NCBI RefSeq assembly: GCF_900178005.1
Contig: NZ_FXBS01000003.1
Coordinates: forward strand, 124,001-188,000
Source of the DNA: Tuberibacillus sp. Marseille-P3662
GTDB taxonomy: Bacteria > Bacillota > Bacilli > Bacillales > Sporolactobacillaceae
Reading direction: 5' to 3'
Length of the DNA: 64,000 bases
Every line of letters starts with the position of its first letter. Positions within the stretch are counted from its first letter, which is position 1. A model generated the notes under the pieces. That model saw nothing but the letters and a program-made list of their open reading frames with translations. It was not told the origin of the DNA and made no database searches. Positions 1 to 9,147 of the stretch are shown in pieces. The translations under genes were made by a program, and so were the position numbers.

Positions 1-605
1 AGAAGCTCGGTGCAACCTGGGAAGAGGTTTCTCTCCCACACTCTGATTATGCAGTAGCTGCTTATTATATTTTGGCGTCATCTGAAGCATCAGCCAATCT
101 AGCTCGCTTTGACGGGGTACGCTACGGTGTTCGTGCGCAAACCGAAGACATGATTGATATGTACAAGCAAACGCGCAGTGAAGGTTTCGGTGCTGAAGTT
201 AAGCGTAGGATTATGCTAGGAACCTTCGCGTTAAGTTCAGGTTATTATGATGCTTACTATAAGAAAGCGCAAAAAGTGCGGACGTTAATCAAGCAAGACT
301 TTGAAAAGGTGTTTGAAGACTATGATGTTATCATCGGACCGACAACACCGACAACGGCATTTAAGATTGGCGAAAAAATTGATGACCCACTTACAATGTA
401 TGCCAATGACATTTTGACGATCCCGGTTAATTTAGCTGGCGTTCCTGCCATCAGTGTGCCATGCGGATTGTCAGACGGTCTGCCTGTTGGTTTGCAAATC
501 ATTGGCAAACCTTTCGATGAGTCGTCGGTTTATCGTACGGCACACGCTTATGAACAAGCTGCGGATTTGAACTTGGCACCTGATTTAAAAGGGGTGACAA
601 AATAG
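1..605 (+). CDS. gatA: Glutamyl-tRNA(Gln)/aspartyl-tRNA(Asn) amidotransferase subunit A, C-terminal part
   Basis: This is the last 200 codons of the amidase subunit of GatCAB, which releases ammonia from glutamine so that mischarged Glu-tRNA(Gln) or Asp-tRNA(Asn) can be amidated. The reading frame is open from base 3 to the TAG at 603-605. The visible part starts at [16 protein letters not shown] and includes the conserved C-terminal stretches [15 protein letters not shown] and [10 protein letters not shown] followed by [12 protein letters not shown], typical of the amidase-signature family. The Ser-cisSer-Lys catalytic residues lie upstream of the window. The stop codon directly abuts the gatB start codon, so the two are surely one operon, as in other Bacillales. 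Only the 5' truncation by the window edge limits the call. Confidence 0.97.
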   Translation, partial: KLGATWEEVSLPHSDYAVAAYYILASSEASANLARFDGVRYGVRAQTEDMIDMYKQTRSEGFGAEVKRRIMLGTFALSSGYYDAYYKKAQKVRTLIKQDFEKVFEDYDVIIGPTTPTTAFKIGEKIDDPLTMYANDILTIPVNLAGVPAISVPCGLSDGLPVGLQIIGKPFDESSVYRTAHAYEQAADLNLAPDLKGVTK

Positions 606-2033
606 ATGAACTTTGAAACAATTATTGGTCTCGAAGTCCACGTTGAATTAAAGACGGATACAAAAATCTTCTGTGACTGTTCAACCGAATTTGGCGCACC
701 GCCCAACACTAATGTGTGCCCCATTTGTCTTGGACATCCAGGTGTCTTACCTGTACTGAACCACCAAGCGGTTGAATTCGCGATGCGGGCCGCCACGGCT
801 TTGAATTGTGAGATCGCAACGGATACGAAGTTTGACCGTAAAAACTATTTCTATCCGGATAACCCGAAAGCTTATCAAATCTCGCAATTTGATAAGCCGA
901 TTGGTGAAAACGGCTCAATCGAAATAGAAGTCGATGGCTATAAGAAAAACATCGGGATTACACGTCTGCATCTTGAAGAGGATGCGGGTAAGCTGACACA
1001 CGCTGAAGACGGATCGCTCGTTGATTTCAACCGTGTCGGTACACCGCTGATTGAGATTGTGTCCGAACCTGATGTCCGCACGCCGAAAGAGGCGCACGCT
1101 TATTTAGAAAAGTTGAAGGCCATTATGCAGTACACTGGTGTGTCCGACTGTAAAATGGAAGAAGGTTCCCTGCGTTGTGATGCTAACTTGTCTCTACGTC
1201 CACTGGGACAGGATGAGTTTGGAACGAAAACGGAATTGAAAAACTTGAACTCCTTTACGCACGTTGAAAAAGGACTTGAGCATGAGGAAAAACGTCAGGA
1301 AGAAGTGTTACGTTCCGGTGGCGTGATTGAACAAGAAACCCGTCGCTATGATGAGGGTTCCAAGAAAACCATTCTCATGCGTGTGAAAGAGGGTTCAGAT
1401 GATTATCGTTATTTCCCTGAACCTGACCTCGTTAAGCTGTATATTGATGAGGATTGGAAGGCGAAAATTAAAGGTCAAATTCCTGAAATGCCTGATGCCC
1501 GCCAGGAACGTTACATTCATCAACTGGGACTACCTGAATACGATGCCATGGTCTTGACGCAGTCGATCAAAATGTCCGATTTCTTTGATGCTACCGTCAA
1601 CAATGGAGCTGACGTTAAGTTAGCGTCTAACTGGCTCATGGGCGAGGTGTCCTCTTATCTGAACGATGAATATAAAGAAATTGATGAGGTCGCACTGACG
1701 CCGGAATCGCTTGCTAAACTGATTAAGCTGATTGACGCCGGGACAATTTCTTCGAAGATCGCCAAAAAAGTGTTCAAAGATTTAATGACCAAGGGTGGCG
1801 ATCCTGAGAAAATCGTTGAAGAGAAAGGTCTTATGCAAATCTCTGATGAAGGTCAGTTACGCGACATTATTACACCTATTTTGAACGATAATGAACAGTC
1901 CATCACTGACTATAAAAATGGTAAAGACCGTGCTCTCGGCTTCCTAGTCGGACAAGTTATGAAAGCAACTAAAGGTAAAGGCAATCCACAGATGGTGAAT
2001 AAAATCATCATTGAGGAAATGGATAAACGGTAA
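606..2033 (+). CDS. gatB: Glutamyl-tRNA(Gln)/aspartyl-tRNA(Asn) amidotransferase subunit B
   Basis: This 475-residue protein is the tRNA-binding kinase/transamidase subunit of GatCAB. It phosphorylates the misacylated glutamate or aspartate and transfers ammonia delivered from GatA. The N-terminus carries the family signature GLEVHVEL (residues 8-15) and a zinc-type cysteine set at 23, 25, 38 and 41. LEEDAGK and the [17 protein letters not shown] segment follow, and the C-terminal 150 residues are the helical tail domain that contacts tRNA. Length matches the family. The ATG follows the gatA stop without a gap, and its Shine-Dalgarno sequence (AAGGGGTG, about 588-595) lies inside gatA, which suggests translational coupling. 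A strong terminator follows at once, so the gat operon ends here. Confidence 0.98.
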   Translation: MNFETIIGLEVHVELKTDTKIFCDCSTEFGAPPNTNVCPICLGHPGVLPVLNHQAVEFAMRAATALNCEIATDTKFDRKNYFYPDNPKAYQISQFDKPIGENGSIEIEVDGYKKNIGITRLHLEEDAGKLTHAEDGSLVDFNRVGTPLIEIVSEPDVRTPKEAHAYLEKLKAIMQYTGVSDCKMEEGSLRCDANLSLRPLGQDEFGTKTELKNLNSFTHVEKGLEHEEKRQEEVLRSGGVIEQETRRYDEGSKKTILMRVKEGSDDYRYFPEPDLVKLYIDEDWKAKIKGQIPEMPDARQERYIHQLGLPEYDAMVLTQSIKMSDFFDATVNNGADVKLASNWLMGEVSSYLNDEYKEIDEVALTPESLAKLIKLIDAGTISSKIAKKVFKDLMTKGGDPEKIVEEKGLMQISDEGQLRDIITPILNDNEQSITDYKNGKDRALGFLVGQVMKATKGKGNPQMVNKIIIEEMDKR

Positions 2034-2042
2034 TGAAGAATG

Positions 2043-2080
2043 AAAAACACCTGCCCTATAGAAGTTGGGGCAGGTGTTTT
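2043..2080 (+). terminator. Rho-independent terminator of the gat operon
   Basis: A perfect stem of A-rich ACACCTGCCC pairing with GGGCAGGTGT, an 11-base loop, and a T-run at 2077-2080, starting 10 bases after the gatB stop. Confidence 0.93.
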
Positions 2081-2203
2081 GCTTGTTCAGGTAAGAGCGC
2101 TCAATTTTTGAACGGAGCGCTCACATTTTGGCCCTCCTTGTCCTAAGATAAAATCCACAACATCAGATTCCTCAAACTAATCATAATCAATTAAAACGCT
2201 GTA

Positions 2204-2232
2204 TTGACAAAAGTCAGAACTATCAATATAAT
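2204..2232 (+). promoter_or_regulatory. Consensus sigma-A promoter for the MFS gene
   Basis: TTGACA (2204-2209) and TATAAT (2227-2232) are separated by exactly 17 bases, a perfect match to the vegetative consensus. A near-palindrome centred on GATCGATC (2237-2244) sits just downstream of the -10 and could be an operator. The transcript would carry a leader of about 160 nt before the MFS start at 2403. Confidence 0.85.
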
Positions 2233-2269
2233 TTGGATCGATCAATCAAAATTGAAATATAAGGAATGA

Positions 2270-2413
2270 AATGCCATCTACCACAGTTTTCTTATTACTA
2301 TCAAACTGACATTTGTTGAAGACGATCAAGCGGATGGTGTTGTGTTTACGAATTTCACAGAAGTTGCTTTACGGATTTTAGGTTTGTCCATGGAGTCATC
2401 TGATGAAATGGAA
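2270..2413 (+). pseudogene. Possible decayed C-terminal coding fragment in the MFS leader
   Basis: After an in-frame stop at 2267-2269 this frame stays open for 47 codons and ends at the TGA 2411-2413, overlapping the MFS start. The translation ending ALRILGLSMESSDEME looks protein-like, rich in acidic and aliphatic residues. It has no start codon with a Shine-Dalgarno sequence, and the family is not recognisable. It might be the tail of a lost regulator gene that once preceded the exporter. A separate 12-codon ORF (ATG 2271, stop 2307-2309) with AAGGA six bases upstream lies in another frame. Both could be chance. Confidence 0.3.
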
Positions 2414-3689
2414 TGACCTCCATCCGAATATTAAGTGGCGGTTTGTCGTTGACTTTTGTTCTATAACGGCTAGTACGATGATTATCCCTTATTTGGCCAT
2501 CTATTTTTCGGGGAAAGTCGGCGCGACGTTAACTGGAATATTATTCGTCATTGTCATTATGTCCGGTGTCATAGGAAGTTTTGTTGGCGGTTATCTGTCA
2601 GATCTGATAGGTAGAAAAAAGATTATGTTGATGTCAGAATTGATCGTAGCGCTAACTTTTTATGTGATTGCGATGCTCAATTCACCTTGGTTTGAGTTCC
2701 CCTATGTGACAGCAGGGATCTTCGTGATTAATATGTTTTTTTCCGGCTGCTTTCATCCAGTAGTTATGGCATTGATCTTAGATAGTAGTACCTCGGCATC
2801 GAGAGAGGGTATTTTTCGAATCAATTATTGGATCAGTAATTTGGCCATTGCGGTTGGCAGTCTTGTCGGAGGTTTCCTTTTCTCGAACCATCACTTTTTG
2901 TTGTTCTTAATCATCGCAACGGTTAGTTTATTATCGTCTGTCATCACAGCTTTGTTCTTAACAGAAGAGTACCATCCGTCAGCCACTAAGGAAGTAACTT
3001 CACAATCGGAAGACAAGCAAACCTATTCCTTAAAAGCATTGCTCAGGCAATATGGTGGTATTTTTAAAGATCGTGTATTTTTGTTTTTTATACTAGGCGG
3101 TTTATTGGTAACGGCACTTGAATCTCAGTTGACTAATTATATCGGTGTCCGGTTATCAAAAGATATGGGAGAAACGGCATTGTTTGCTTTCGGTCATATG
3201 GAGTGGTCATTAGATGGGACAGAACTACTGGGAGTTTTAAAAAGTGAGAATACCATTTTGGTTGTGGTCGGTACGTTTTTAATCACTAAAGTAACGAAAC
3301 GCTTGTCCCATCATAGCAAGTTATTAGGCGGTGGAATGATGTTTGTCATCGGTTATGTTGCGCTGTCGATGTTTCATCATCCGTTGATCCTCATTGGAGT
3401 TATGCTGTTAGCGACATGTGGAGAACTTATTTATGTGCCCGTTGAACAAGCAATTATGGGGGATATCGTTCCCGATGATTCGCGGAGTACATATATGGCC
3501 TTTCAACAAATGGCACTAATGATCAGTGAAATCATCGCAGGATTATTTATTACTTTAGGAAGTTTCCTGACAGCGGGTATGATGTCGTTAATACTATTTA
3601 TCATGGGAATGCTAGGAGTGTTCAATTTCTATATCATGCTTCGTAAAAAGGCAGGAAGGGACACAGCTGAAGTGCATAATGTGGGGTAA
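2403..3689 (+). CDS. Major facilitator superfamily transporter (multidrug-type)
   Basis: This 428-residue integral membrane protein has about 12 hydrophobic segments. The hallmark cytoplasmic loop after TM2, GGYLSDLIGRKKIM (about residues 57-70), matches MFS motif A. A central hydrophilic loop around residues 190-215 separates the two six-helix halves. The family moves small solutes by proton or ion coupling. The motif A variant and lack of neighbouring catabolic genes suggest drug or metabolite export, but the substrate cannot be read from sequence. The start ATG has GGAG seven bases upstream. The gene interrupts the gatB-dgkB order known from B. subtilis and has its own strong promoter and a terminator, so it looks like an inserted single-gene unit. 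Confidence 0.88.
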   Translation: MKWNDLHPNIKWRFVVDFCSITASTMIIPYLAIYFSGKVGATLTGILFVIVIMSGVIGSFVGGYLSDLIGRKKIMLMSELIVALTFYVIAMLNSPWFEFPYVTAGIFVINMFFSGCFHPVVMALILDSSTSASREGIFRINYWISNLAIAVGSLVGGFLFSNHHFLLFLIIATVSLLSSVITALFLTEEYHPSATKEVTSQSEDKQTYSLKALLRQYGGIFKDRVFLFFILGGLLVTALESQLTNYIGVRLSKDMGETALFAFGHMEWSLDGTELLGVLKSENTILVVVGTFLITKVTKRLSHHSKLLGGGMMFVIGYVALSMFHHPLILIGVMLLATCGELIYVPVEQAIMGDIVPDDSRSTYMAFQQMALMISEIIAGLFITLGSFLTAGMMSLILFIMGMLGVFNFYIMLRKKAGRDTAEVHNVG

Positions 3690-3772
3690 ATAACTATATT
3701 TGGTAAAAATTGAATTGGTATTTGTCATTTTGAAACCTATCGACTATAATAAGAACGTTATGGAATTAATTC

Positions 3773-3799
3773 GCCTCTTGATCCTTGGAGGCTTTTTTT
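3773..3799 (+). terminator. Terminator after the MFS gene
   Basis: GCCTC pairs with GAGGC across a roughly 10-base loop and is followed by seven T residues (3793-3799). The stem is short but the T-run is good. Confidence 0.65.
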
Positions 3800-3885
3800 A
3801 ATCATATTTATTTGCAGTGGACATGTCTTGCATGCTCATTCATATAATAAATAAGTGTATGCATCCATTAGCATGCACTTGATGG

Positions 3886-3904
3886 CTTGGCGCTGCCAAG
3901 TTTT
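3886..3904 (+). promoter_or_regulatory. Small hairpin in the dgkB leader
   Basis: CTTGGC-GCT-GCCAAG followed by TTTT lies just upstream of the dgkB ribosome binding site. It has the shape of a minimal attenuator or mRNA-stabilising hairpin. A TATAAT hexamer at 3843-3848 could be the -10 of the dgkB promoter, with TGGACA at 3818-3823 as a suboptimally spaced -35. Confidence 0.4.
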
Positions 3905-3923
3905 CTTAATTGAGGTGGATACA

Positions 3924-4856
3924 ATGAAACGTGCACGATTGATATATAACCCGACATCAGGACGCGAAGCGATGCGAAAAAATGTTGCGTATATTTTAGA
4001 TCGGCTTGAAAATGCGGGATTTGAAGCGTCAGCTCATGCGACTAAAGGTGAAGGGGATGCAACGGTAGCAGCAAGTCAGGCTGTAGAAAGCCATTTTGAC
4101 CTTGTTGTCGCTGCTGGTGGTGATGGTACTATTAATGAAGTCGTTAATGGATTGGCTGAACAACCTCATCGCCCCACTTTTGGTATCTTGCCGATGGGGA
4201 CAACGAATGACTTTGCCCGTGCCATCAATATGCCACGTGATATTGTCCGTGCATGCGACGTCCTATGCGAAGGGGTATCAATGCCGATTGATGTCGGCAA
4301 GGTGAATGACAAATACTTTATTAATATATCCGGTGGCGGCAAGTTAACAGAATTAACTTATGATGTCCCGAGTAAGCTAAAGACGATGCTCGGTCAGTTA
4401 GCTTACTATCTTAAAGGGATGGAAATGCTGCCATCTATAAAACCGACAAGGGTTCGGATTGAATATGATGGGCGACTTGTTGAAGATGATATCATGCTCT
4501 TTTTAATTTCTAATACCAACTCGGTCGGTGGTTTTGAAAAATTAGCGCCCGATGCCAAAATGAATGATGGTATGTTTGATTTACTAATCCTTAGAAAGAT
4601 GAATCTTGCGGAGTTCGTTCGCTTGGCCCGCCTGGCGCTTCGTGGTGAGCACTTGCAGGATTCAAAAGTTATTTACGCTAAGGCTAATCGGATCAAAGTT
4701 TACAGTGAAGAAACGATGCAGCTCAATATTGATGGCGAACATGGTGGCGATCTACCGGGAAACTTTGTGAACTTATATCATCACTTGCAAATGATTGTTC
4801 CGAGTGATACGGCTTATACCCATACGCGCCACCTTGGCCAAATTCAATCCGTATAA
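3924..4856 (+). CDS. dgkB: Diacylglycerol kinase, DgkB type
   Basis: This soluble 310-residue lipid kinase phosphorylates diacylglycerol released during lipoteichoic acid synthesis, returning it to phospholipid synthesis as phosphatidic acid. The N-terminal nucleotide-binding domain has NPTSGR (9-14) and the GGDGT motif (65-69) with downstream INEVVNG and LPMGTTNDFARA. The C-terminal half is the lipid-kinase beta-sandwich with NIDGEH near the end. I chose ATG 3924 because GAGGTGG lies five bases upstream and the length then matches the roughly 303-residue B. subtilis enzyme. An upstream in-frame ATG at 3855 lacks a ribosome binding site. The gene is followed closely by rlmCD, as in B. subtilis. 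Confidence 0.95.
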   Translation: MKRARLIYNPTSGREAMRKNVAYILDRLENAGFEASAHATKGEGDATVAASQAVESHFDLVVAAGGDGTINEVVNGLAEQPHRPTFGILPMGTTNDFARAINMPRDIVRACDVLCEGVSMPIDVGKVNDKYFINISGGGKLTELTYDVPSKLKTMLGQLAYYLKGMEMLPSIKPTRVRIEYDGRLVEDDIMLFLISNTNSVGGFEKLAPDAKMNDGMFDLLILRKMNLAEFVRLARLALRGEHLQDSKVIYAKANRIKVYSEETMQLNIDGEHGGDLPGNFVNLYHHLQMIVPSDTAYTHTRHLGQIQSV

Positions 4857-4871
4857 AAATGTGGTGGTACG

Positions 4872-6251
4872 ATGACCGAAACCAAACAACATCCTGTTCA
4901 TGAACAGGATCGGTTGACAGTGACATTCAACGACTTATCATCAGACGGTGCTGGCGTTGCTAAAGTTCACGGTTATACGCTATTTGTTCCCGGAGCACTG
5001 CCCGAGGAGCAAGCTGAAGTCGAAGTGACGAAGACGAAAAAACAATACGGCTTTGCAAAATTAATCAAAACATTGTCAGCCAGTGATAGGCGGGTGGATC
5101 CGCCTTGTGAGTTGTATGATCGGTGTGGCGGCTGTCAGCTTCAACATTTGTCTTATGAAGGACAACTCGATTTTAAACGAAAACAAGTGCAAGATGCGAT
5201 GACGAGAATTGGTGGTTTGACGGATGTTGATGTCAACCCGACGCTCGGGATGGATCATCCTTGGACTTACCGCAATAAAGCTTCAGTGCCAGTAGCCAAA
5301 CGCGATGGTGAGTTTATCGCCGGTTTTTACCAAAAACGGTCACATCATATCATTGATATGGATCACTGTTTGATCCAAAGTGAAGATAATGATGAAGTGA
5401 TTCAAGAAGCGAAACGGATTGCCAAAGATTGCGGGATTGAACCTTATAATGAAGAGACCCATAAAGGGATTCTCCGTCATATTGTTACAAGGACAGGGAA
5501 CCAAACCGGCGAAATTATGGTGGTGCTTGTCACGAAGACTAAGGAATTACCGTTTCGTAAGCGGTTTTTAAAGGAACTGCCGCAAAAATTTCCGGGCATT
5601 AAATCGATTGCTCATAACATCAATCCCAAACGCACAAACACTATTTTCGGTGATGAAACACGGACTTTGTGGGGGCGCGATTTAATCTACGACAACATTG
5701 GGGATATCAAGTTCGCGATTTCACCACGGTCGTTTTATCAAGTCAATCCTGAACAGACTAAAGTCCTGTATGATAAGGCTATGGAGCTGGCGGAGCTAAA
5801 CGGTGAAGAAACGGTTATTGACGCATACTGCGGGATTGGTACCATTTCACTCTTCTTAGCTCAAAAAGCGGGGCAGGTCTATGGCGTTGAAGTTGTCCCA
5901 GAAGCGATTGATGACGCGCGGGCCAACGCCGAGCTGAACGATTTGGATAATGTCTCCTTTGAAGTTGGACAAGCTGAAGACGTGATCCCGCGATGGTACA
6001 AAGACAAAGGGATTCAAGCGGATGTCATCATCGTCGACCCGCCGCGCAAAGGCTGCGATGAAGCCTTACTCCAGACCATGATTGATATGCAACCCAAACG
6101 TGTGGTGTATGTTTCATGCAACCCAGCGACACTAGCACGTGACCTGCGAATCCTTGAAGAAGGCGGTTTTAAGACGCAGGAAGTCCAACCTGTTGATCAG
6201 TTTCCGCAAACGACGCATGTTGAATGTGTATCGCAATTAGTGTTGAAATAG
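4872..6251 (+). CDS. rlmCD: 23S rRNA (uracil-5-)-methyltransferase RlmCD
   Basis: This 459-residue SAM-dependent enzyme belongs to the RumA/TrmA family. In B. subtilis the equivalent protein makes both m5U747 and m5U1939 in 23S rRNA. The N-terminal TRAM RNA-binding domain (about 13-70) precedes the iron-sulfur cysteines C79, C85 and C88 in [13 protein letters not shown], with a fourth Cys near MDHCLIQ. The SAM-binding motif is [14 protein letters not shown], and the catalytic cysteine lies in [11 protein letters not shown] (about C416). DPPRKGCD is also conserved. The gene starts 15 bases after dgkB with GGTGG just before its ATG and probably shares its transcript. A terminator follows. Confidence 0.94.
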   Translation: MTETKQHPVHEQDRLTVTFNDLSSDGAGVAKVHGYTLFVPGALPEEQAEVEVTKTKKQYGFAKLIKTLSASDRRVDPPCELYDRCGGCQLQHLSYEGQLDFKRKQVQDAMTRIGGLTDVDVNPTLGMDHPWTYRNKASVPVAKRDGEFIAGFYQKRSHHIIDMDHCLIQSEDNDEVIQEAKRIAKDCGIEPYNEETHKGILRHIVTRTGNQTGEIMVVLVTKTKELPFRKRFLKELPQKFPGIKSIAHNINPKRTNTIFGDETRTLWGRDLIYDNIGDIKFAISPRSFYQVNPEQTKVLYDKAMELAELNGEETVIDAYCGIGTISLFLAQKAGQVYGVEVVPEAIDDARANAELNDLDNVSFEVGQAEDVIPRWYKDKGIQADVIIVDPPRKGCDEALLQTMIDMQPKRVVYVSCNPATLARDLRILEEGGFKTQEVQPVDQFPQTTHVECVSQLVLK

Positions 6252-6298
6252 GTCAATAATATTTATTCGAATGAAAAATCATAACGTAATAAACGGAG

Positions 6299-6337
6299 CT
6301 TCAAGTCTTTAGCCATCCGGCGACTTGAAGTTTTTTT
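6299..6337 (+). terminator. Terminator after rlmCD
   Basis: A perfect nine-base stem, CTTCAAGTC / GACTTGAAG, with a 14-base loop and seven T residues. Confidence 0.92.
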
Positions 6338-6420
6338 ATTTTTAATATTAATTGCAGACGAATTTCTGCAGATGAGGTGTTCATCGACATACATATGTCA
6401 CATTTTTTTCTATTTAGTGT

Positions 6421-6447
6421 TAAAAGTCATGTCAACGTAGCCGTTAT
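6421..6447 (+). promoter_or_regulatory. Sigma-D-type promoter upstream of hemAT
   Basis: TAAA (6421-6424), 15 bases, then GCCGTTAT (6440-6447) matches the flagellar/chemotaxis sigma-D consensus TAAA-N15-GCCGATAT at 11 of 12 positions. It lies about 40 bases upstream of the hemAT start. In B. subtilis hemAT belongs to the sigma-D regulon, which supports the assignment. Confidence 0.82.
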
Positions 6448-6470
6448 TAATAATAGAGACGGATGAATAA

Positions 6471-7793
<1,323 letters not shown>

Positions 7794-7973
7794 AGACTGG
7801 CGTTTCAAATTGATTTAATAGGTGACGGTCACGTATGGATGGATGCGTTATCAAAGCGTAACCTAACGACGCATACATACGATGAAGCCTTAGTTAAAAC
7901 ACTGATAATGAGCATTCGTCAAGAGTATCTACCAGCCCTTAAAACAATGTATGACGAACTATCAAAGGAATGA
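7794..7973 (+). pseudogene. 5'-truncated HEPN protein (HI0074-type nucleotidyltransferase partner)
   Basis: The frame is open from the hemAT stop to TGA 7971-7973 without a credible start. It reads LAFQIDLIGDGHVWMDAL, then SKRNLTTHTYDEA, and ends with YLPALKTMYDELSKE. RN-x-T-x-HTYDE and the YPAL-type tail are characteristic of the C-terminal half of HI0074-family HEPN proteins, which pair with small MNT nucleotidyltransferases such as the gene just downstream. The N-terminal half is missing, so the partner is probably non-functional. ATG 7839 could give at most a 44-residue peptide. Confidence 0.7.
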
Positions 7974-7977
7974 GAAC

Positions 7978-8286
7978 ATGTTTGGTATACTCGAGCGAGA
8001 CATTGACTATATCATGAAGGCATTAGAAATGTTTGACGAAATTGAATCGGCATTGATCTTTGGCAGCCGCGCCATGGGGAATTATAAAAAAGGGTCGGAT
8101 ATCGACATGGCGATATCGGGCCAATTAGTTACAAGAGAAACCATAGCAAAGTTAAGTGATTTGCTAGGTGAACAATACCCAATCCCCTATTTTTTTGACA
8201 TCCTCCATTTAGAAGCTATTAATAATGAACAACTTTTGGAACAAATCCAAACATTTGGGATTGAAGTGTATCGCAAAGGAAGCTAA
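7978..8286 (+). CDS. MNT-type minimal nucleotidyltransferase
   Basis: This 102-residue protein is of the HI0073/MNT family, minimal nucleotidyltransferases that pair with HEPN proteins and can act as antitoxins that nucleotidylate the HEPN toxin. The catalytic motif GSRAMGNYKKGSDIDMA shows the GS-x10-DxD pattern (G29, S30, D41, D43). ATG 7978 is preceded by AAAGGA. An in-frame ATG at 7951 would overlap the HEPN remnant. The HEPN partner immediately upstream has lost its N-terminal half, so this may be an orphan survivor of a decayed toxin-antitoxin or abortive-infection pair. Confidence 0.82.
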   Translation: MFGILERDIDYIMKALEMFDEIESALIFGSRAMGNYKKGSDIDMAISGQLVTRETIAKLSDLLGEQYPIPYFFDILHLEAINNEQLLEQIQTFGIEVYRKGS

Positions 8287-8348
8287 TCACCCTTTAATTA
8301 AAGACAATTTATGCTAAAATTGATGTAATAACAGAAAAAAGGTGGGTG

Positions 8349-9143
8349 ATGGAACGAATGACAGAAGAAGACACAGTGTTATCCATTGATAATTTACGAA
8401 TGAGCTATGGGGCGGAGCAGGTGCTAAAAGGGATTGACCTTGATGTTTATCGGGGCCAAGTCATTGGTTATATCGGTCCAAACGGAGCGGGGAAAAGCAC
8501 CACTGTTAAGTTGATGTTAGGACTTGTGGAAGGGTATTCAGGTCAAGTGAAAGTCTTTGGTGAGGACATATCGAATGGTGATGTGAGCTATAAGGCTAAG
8601 ATTGGCTATGTGCCTGAAACAGCAGACATTTATGATAATCTCACAGCGAGTGAGTATTTAACGTTTGTCGGTGATTTGTACGGCATGGATAGTGACCAGG
8701 TTGATGACAAGGCTCAGAAACTCATGGCTCAATTTGAACTAGAGAACGTTTATCATACGAGAATATCATCCTATTCTAAAGGGATGCGGCAAAAACTATT
8801 AATCATCTCAAGTCTATTACATAACCCAGATCTATTATTTTTAGATGAGCCCATCAGTGGCTTAGATGCCAATAGTGTGATGGTTGTCAAAGAAATTTTG
8901 GCTCAGCTGGCGGCACAAGGCAAAACAATTTTTTATTCATCGCATATCATGGATGTCGTCGAGAAGATCAGTGATCGCATTATCTTATTGAACGACGGAC
9001 AAATTATGGCGGATGGTACTTTTGAAGAATTAAAAGAACAAAACAAGGAAGGTACATTGGAAGAGATTTTTAATCAATTGACGGGCTTCGATGAGCACGA
9101 GGATATCGCGCGTGATTTCGTGTCGATCGTGCAGGAGAGGTGA
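8349..9143 (+). CDS. ABC transporter ATP-binding protein
   Basis: This roughly 264-residue ATPase has Walker A GPNGAGKST, signature YSKGMRQK, Walker B LLFLDEP and switch histidine in YSSHIMD. The C-terminal extension after the ABC core resembles that of type-2 exporters of the EcsA/CcmA class. It probably energises the polytopic protein encoded next, whose start lies four bases downstream. Start choice is uncertain between ATG 8349 and ATG 8358, since the AGGTGGG ribosome binding site (8339-8345) is a little close to one and far from the other. The exported substrate is unknown. Confidence 0.88.
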   Translation: MERMTEEDTVLSIDNLRMSYGAEQVLKGIDLDVYRGQVIGYIGPNGAGKSTTVKLMLGLVEGYSGQVKVFGEDISNGDVSYKAKIGYVPETADIYDNLTASEYLTFVGDLYGMDSDQVDDKAQKLMAQFELENVYHTRISSYSKGMRQKLLIISSLLHNPDLLFLDEPISGLDANSVMVVKEILAQLAAQGKTIFYSSHIMDVVEKISDRIILLNDGQIMADGTFEELKEQNKEGTLEEIFNQLTGFDEHEDIARDFVSIVQER

Positions 9144-9147
9144 CATT

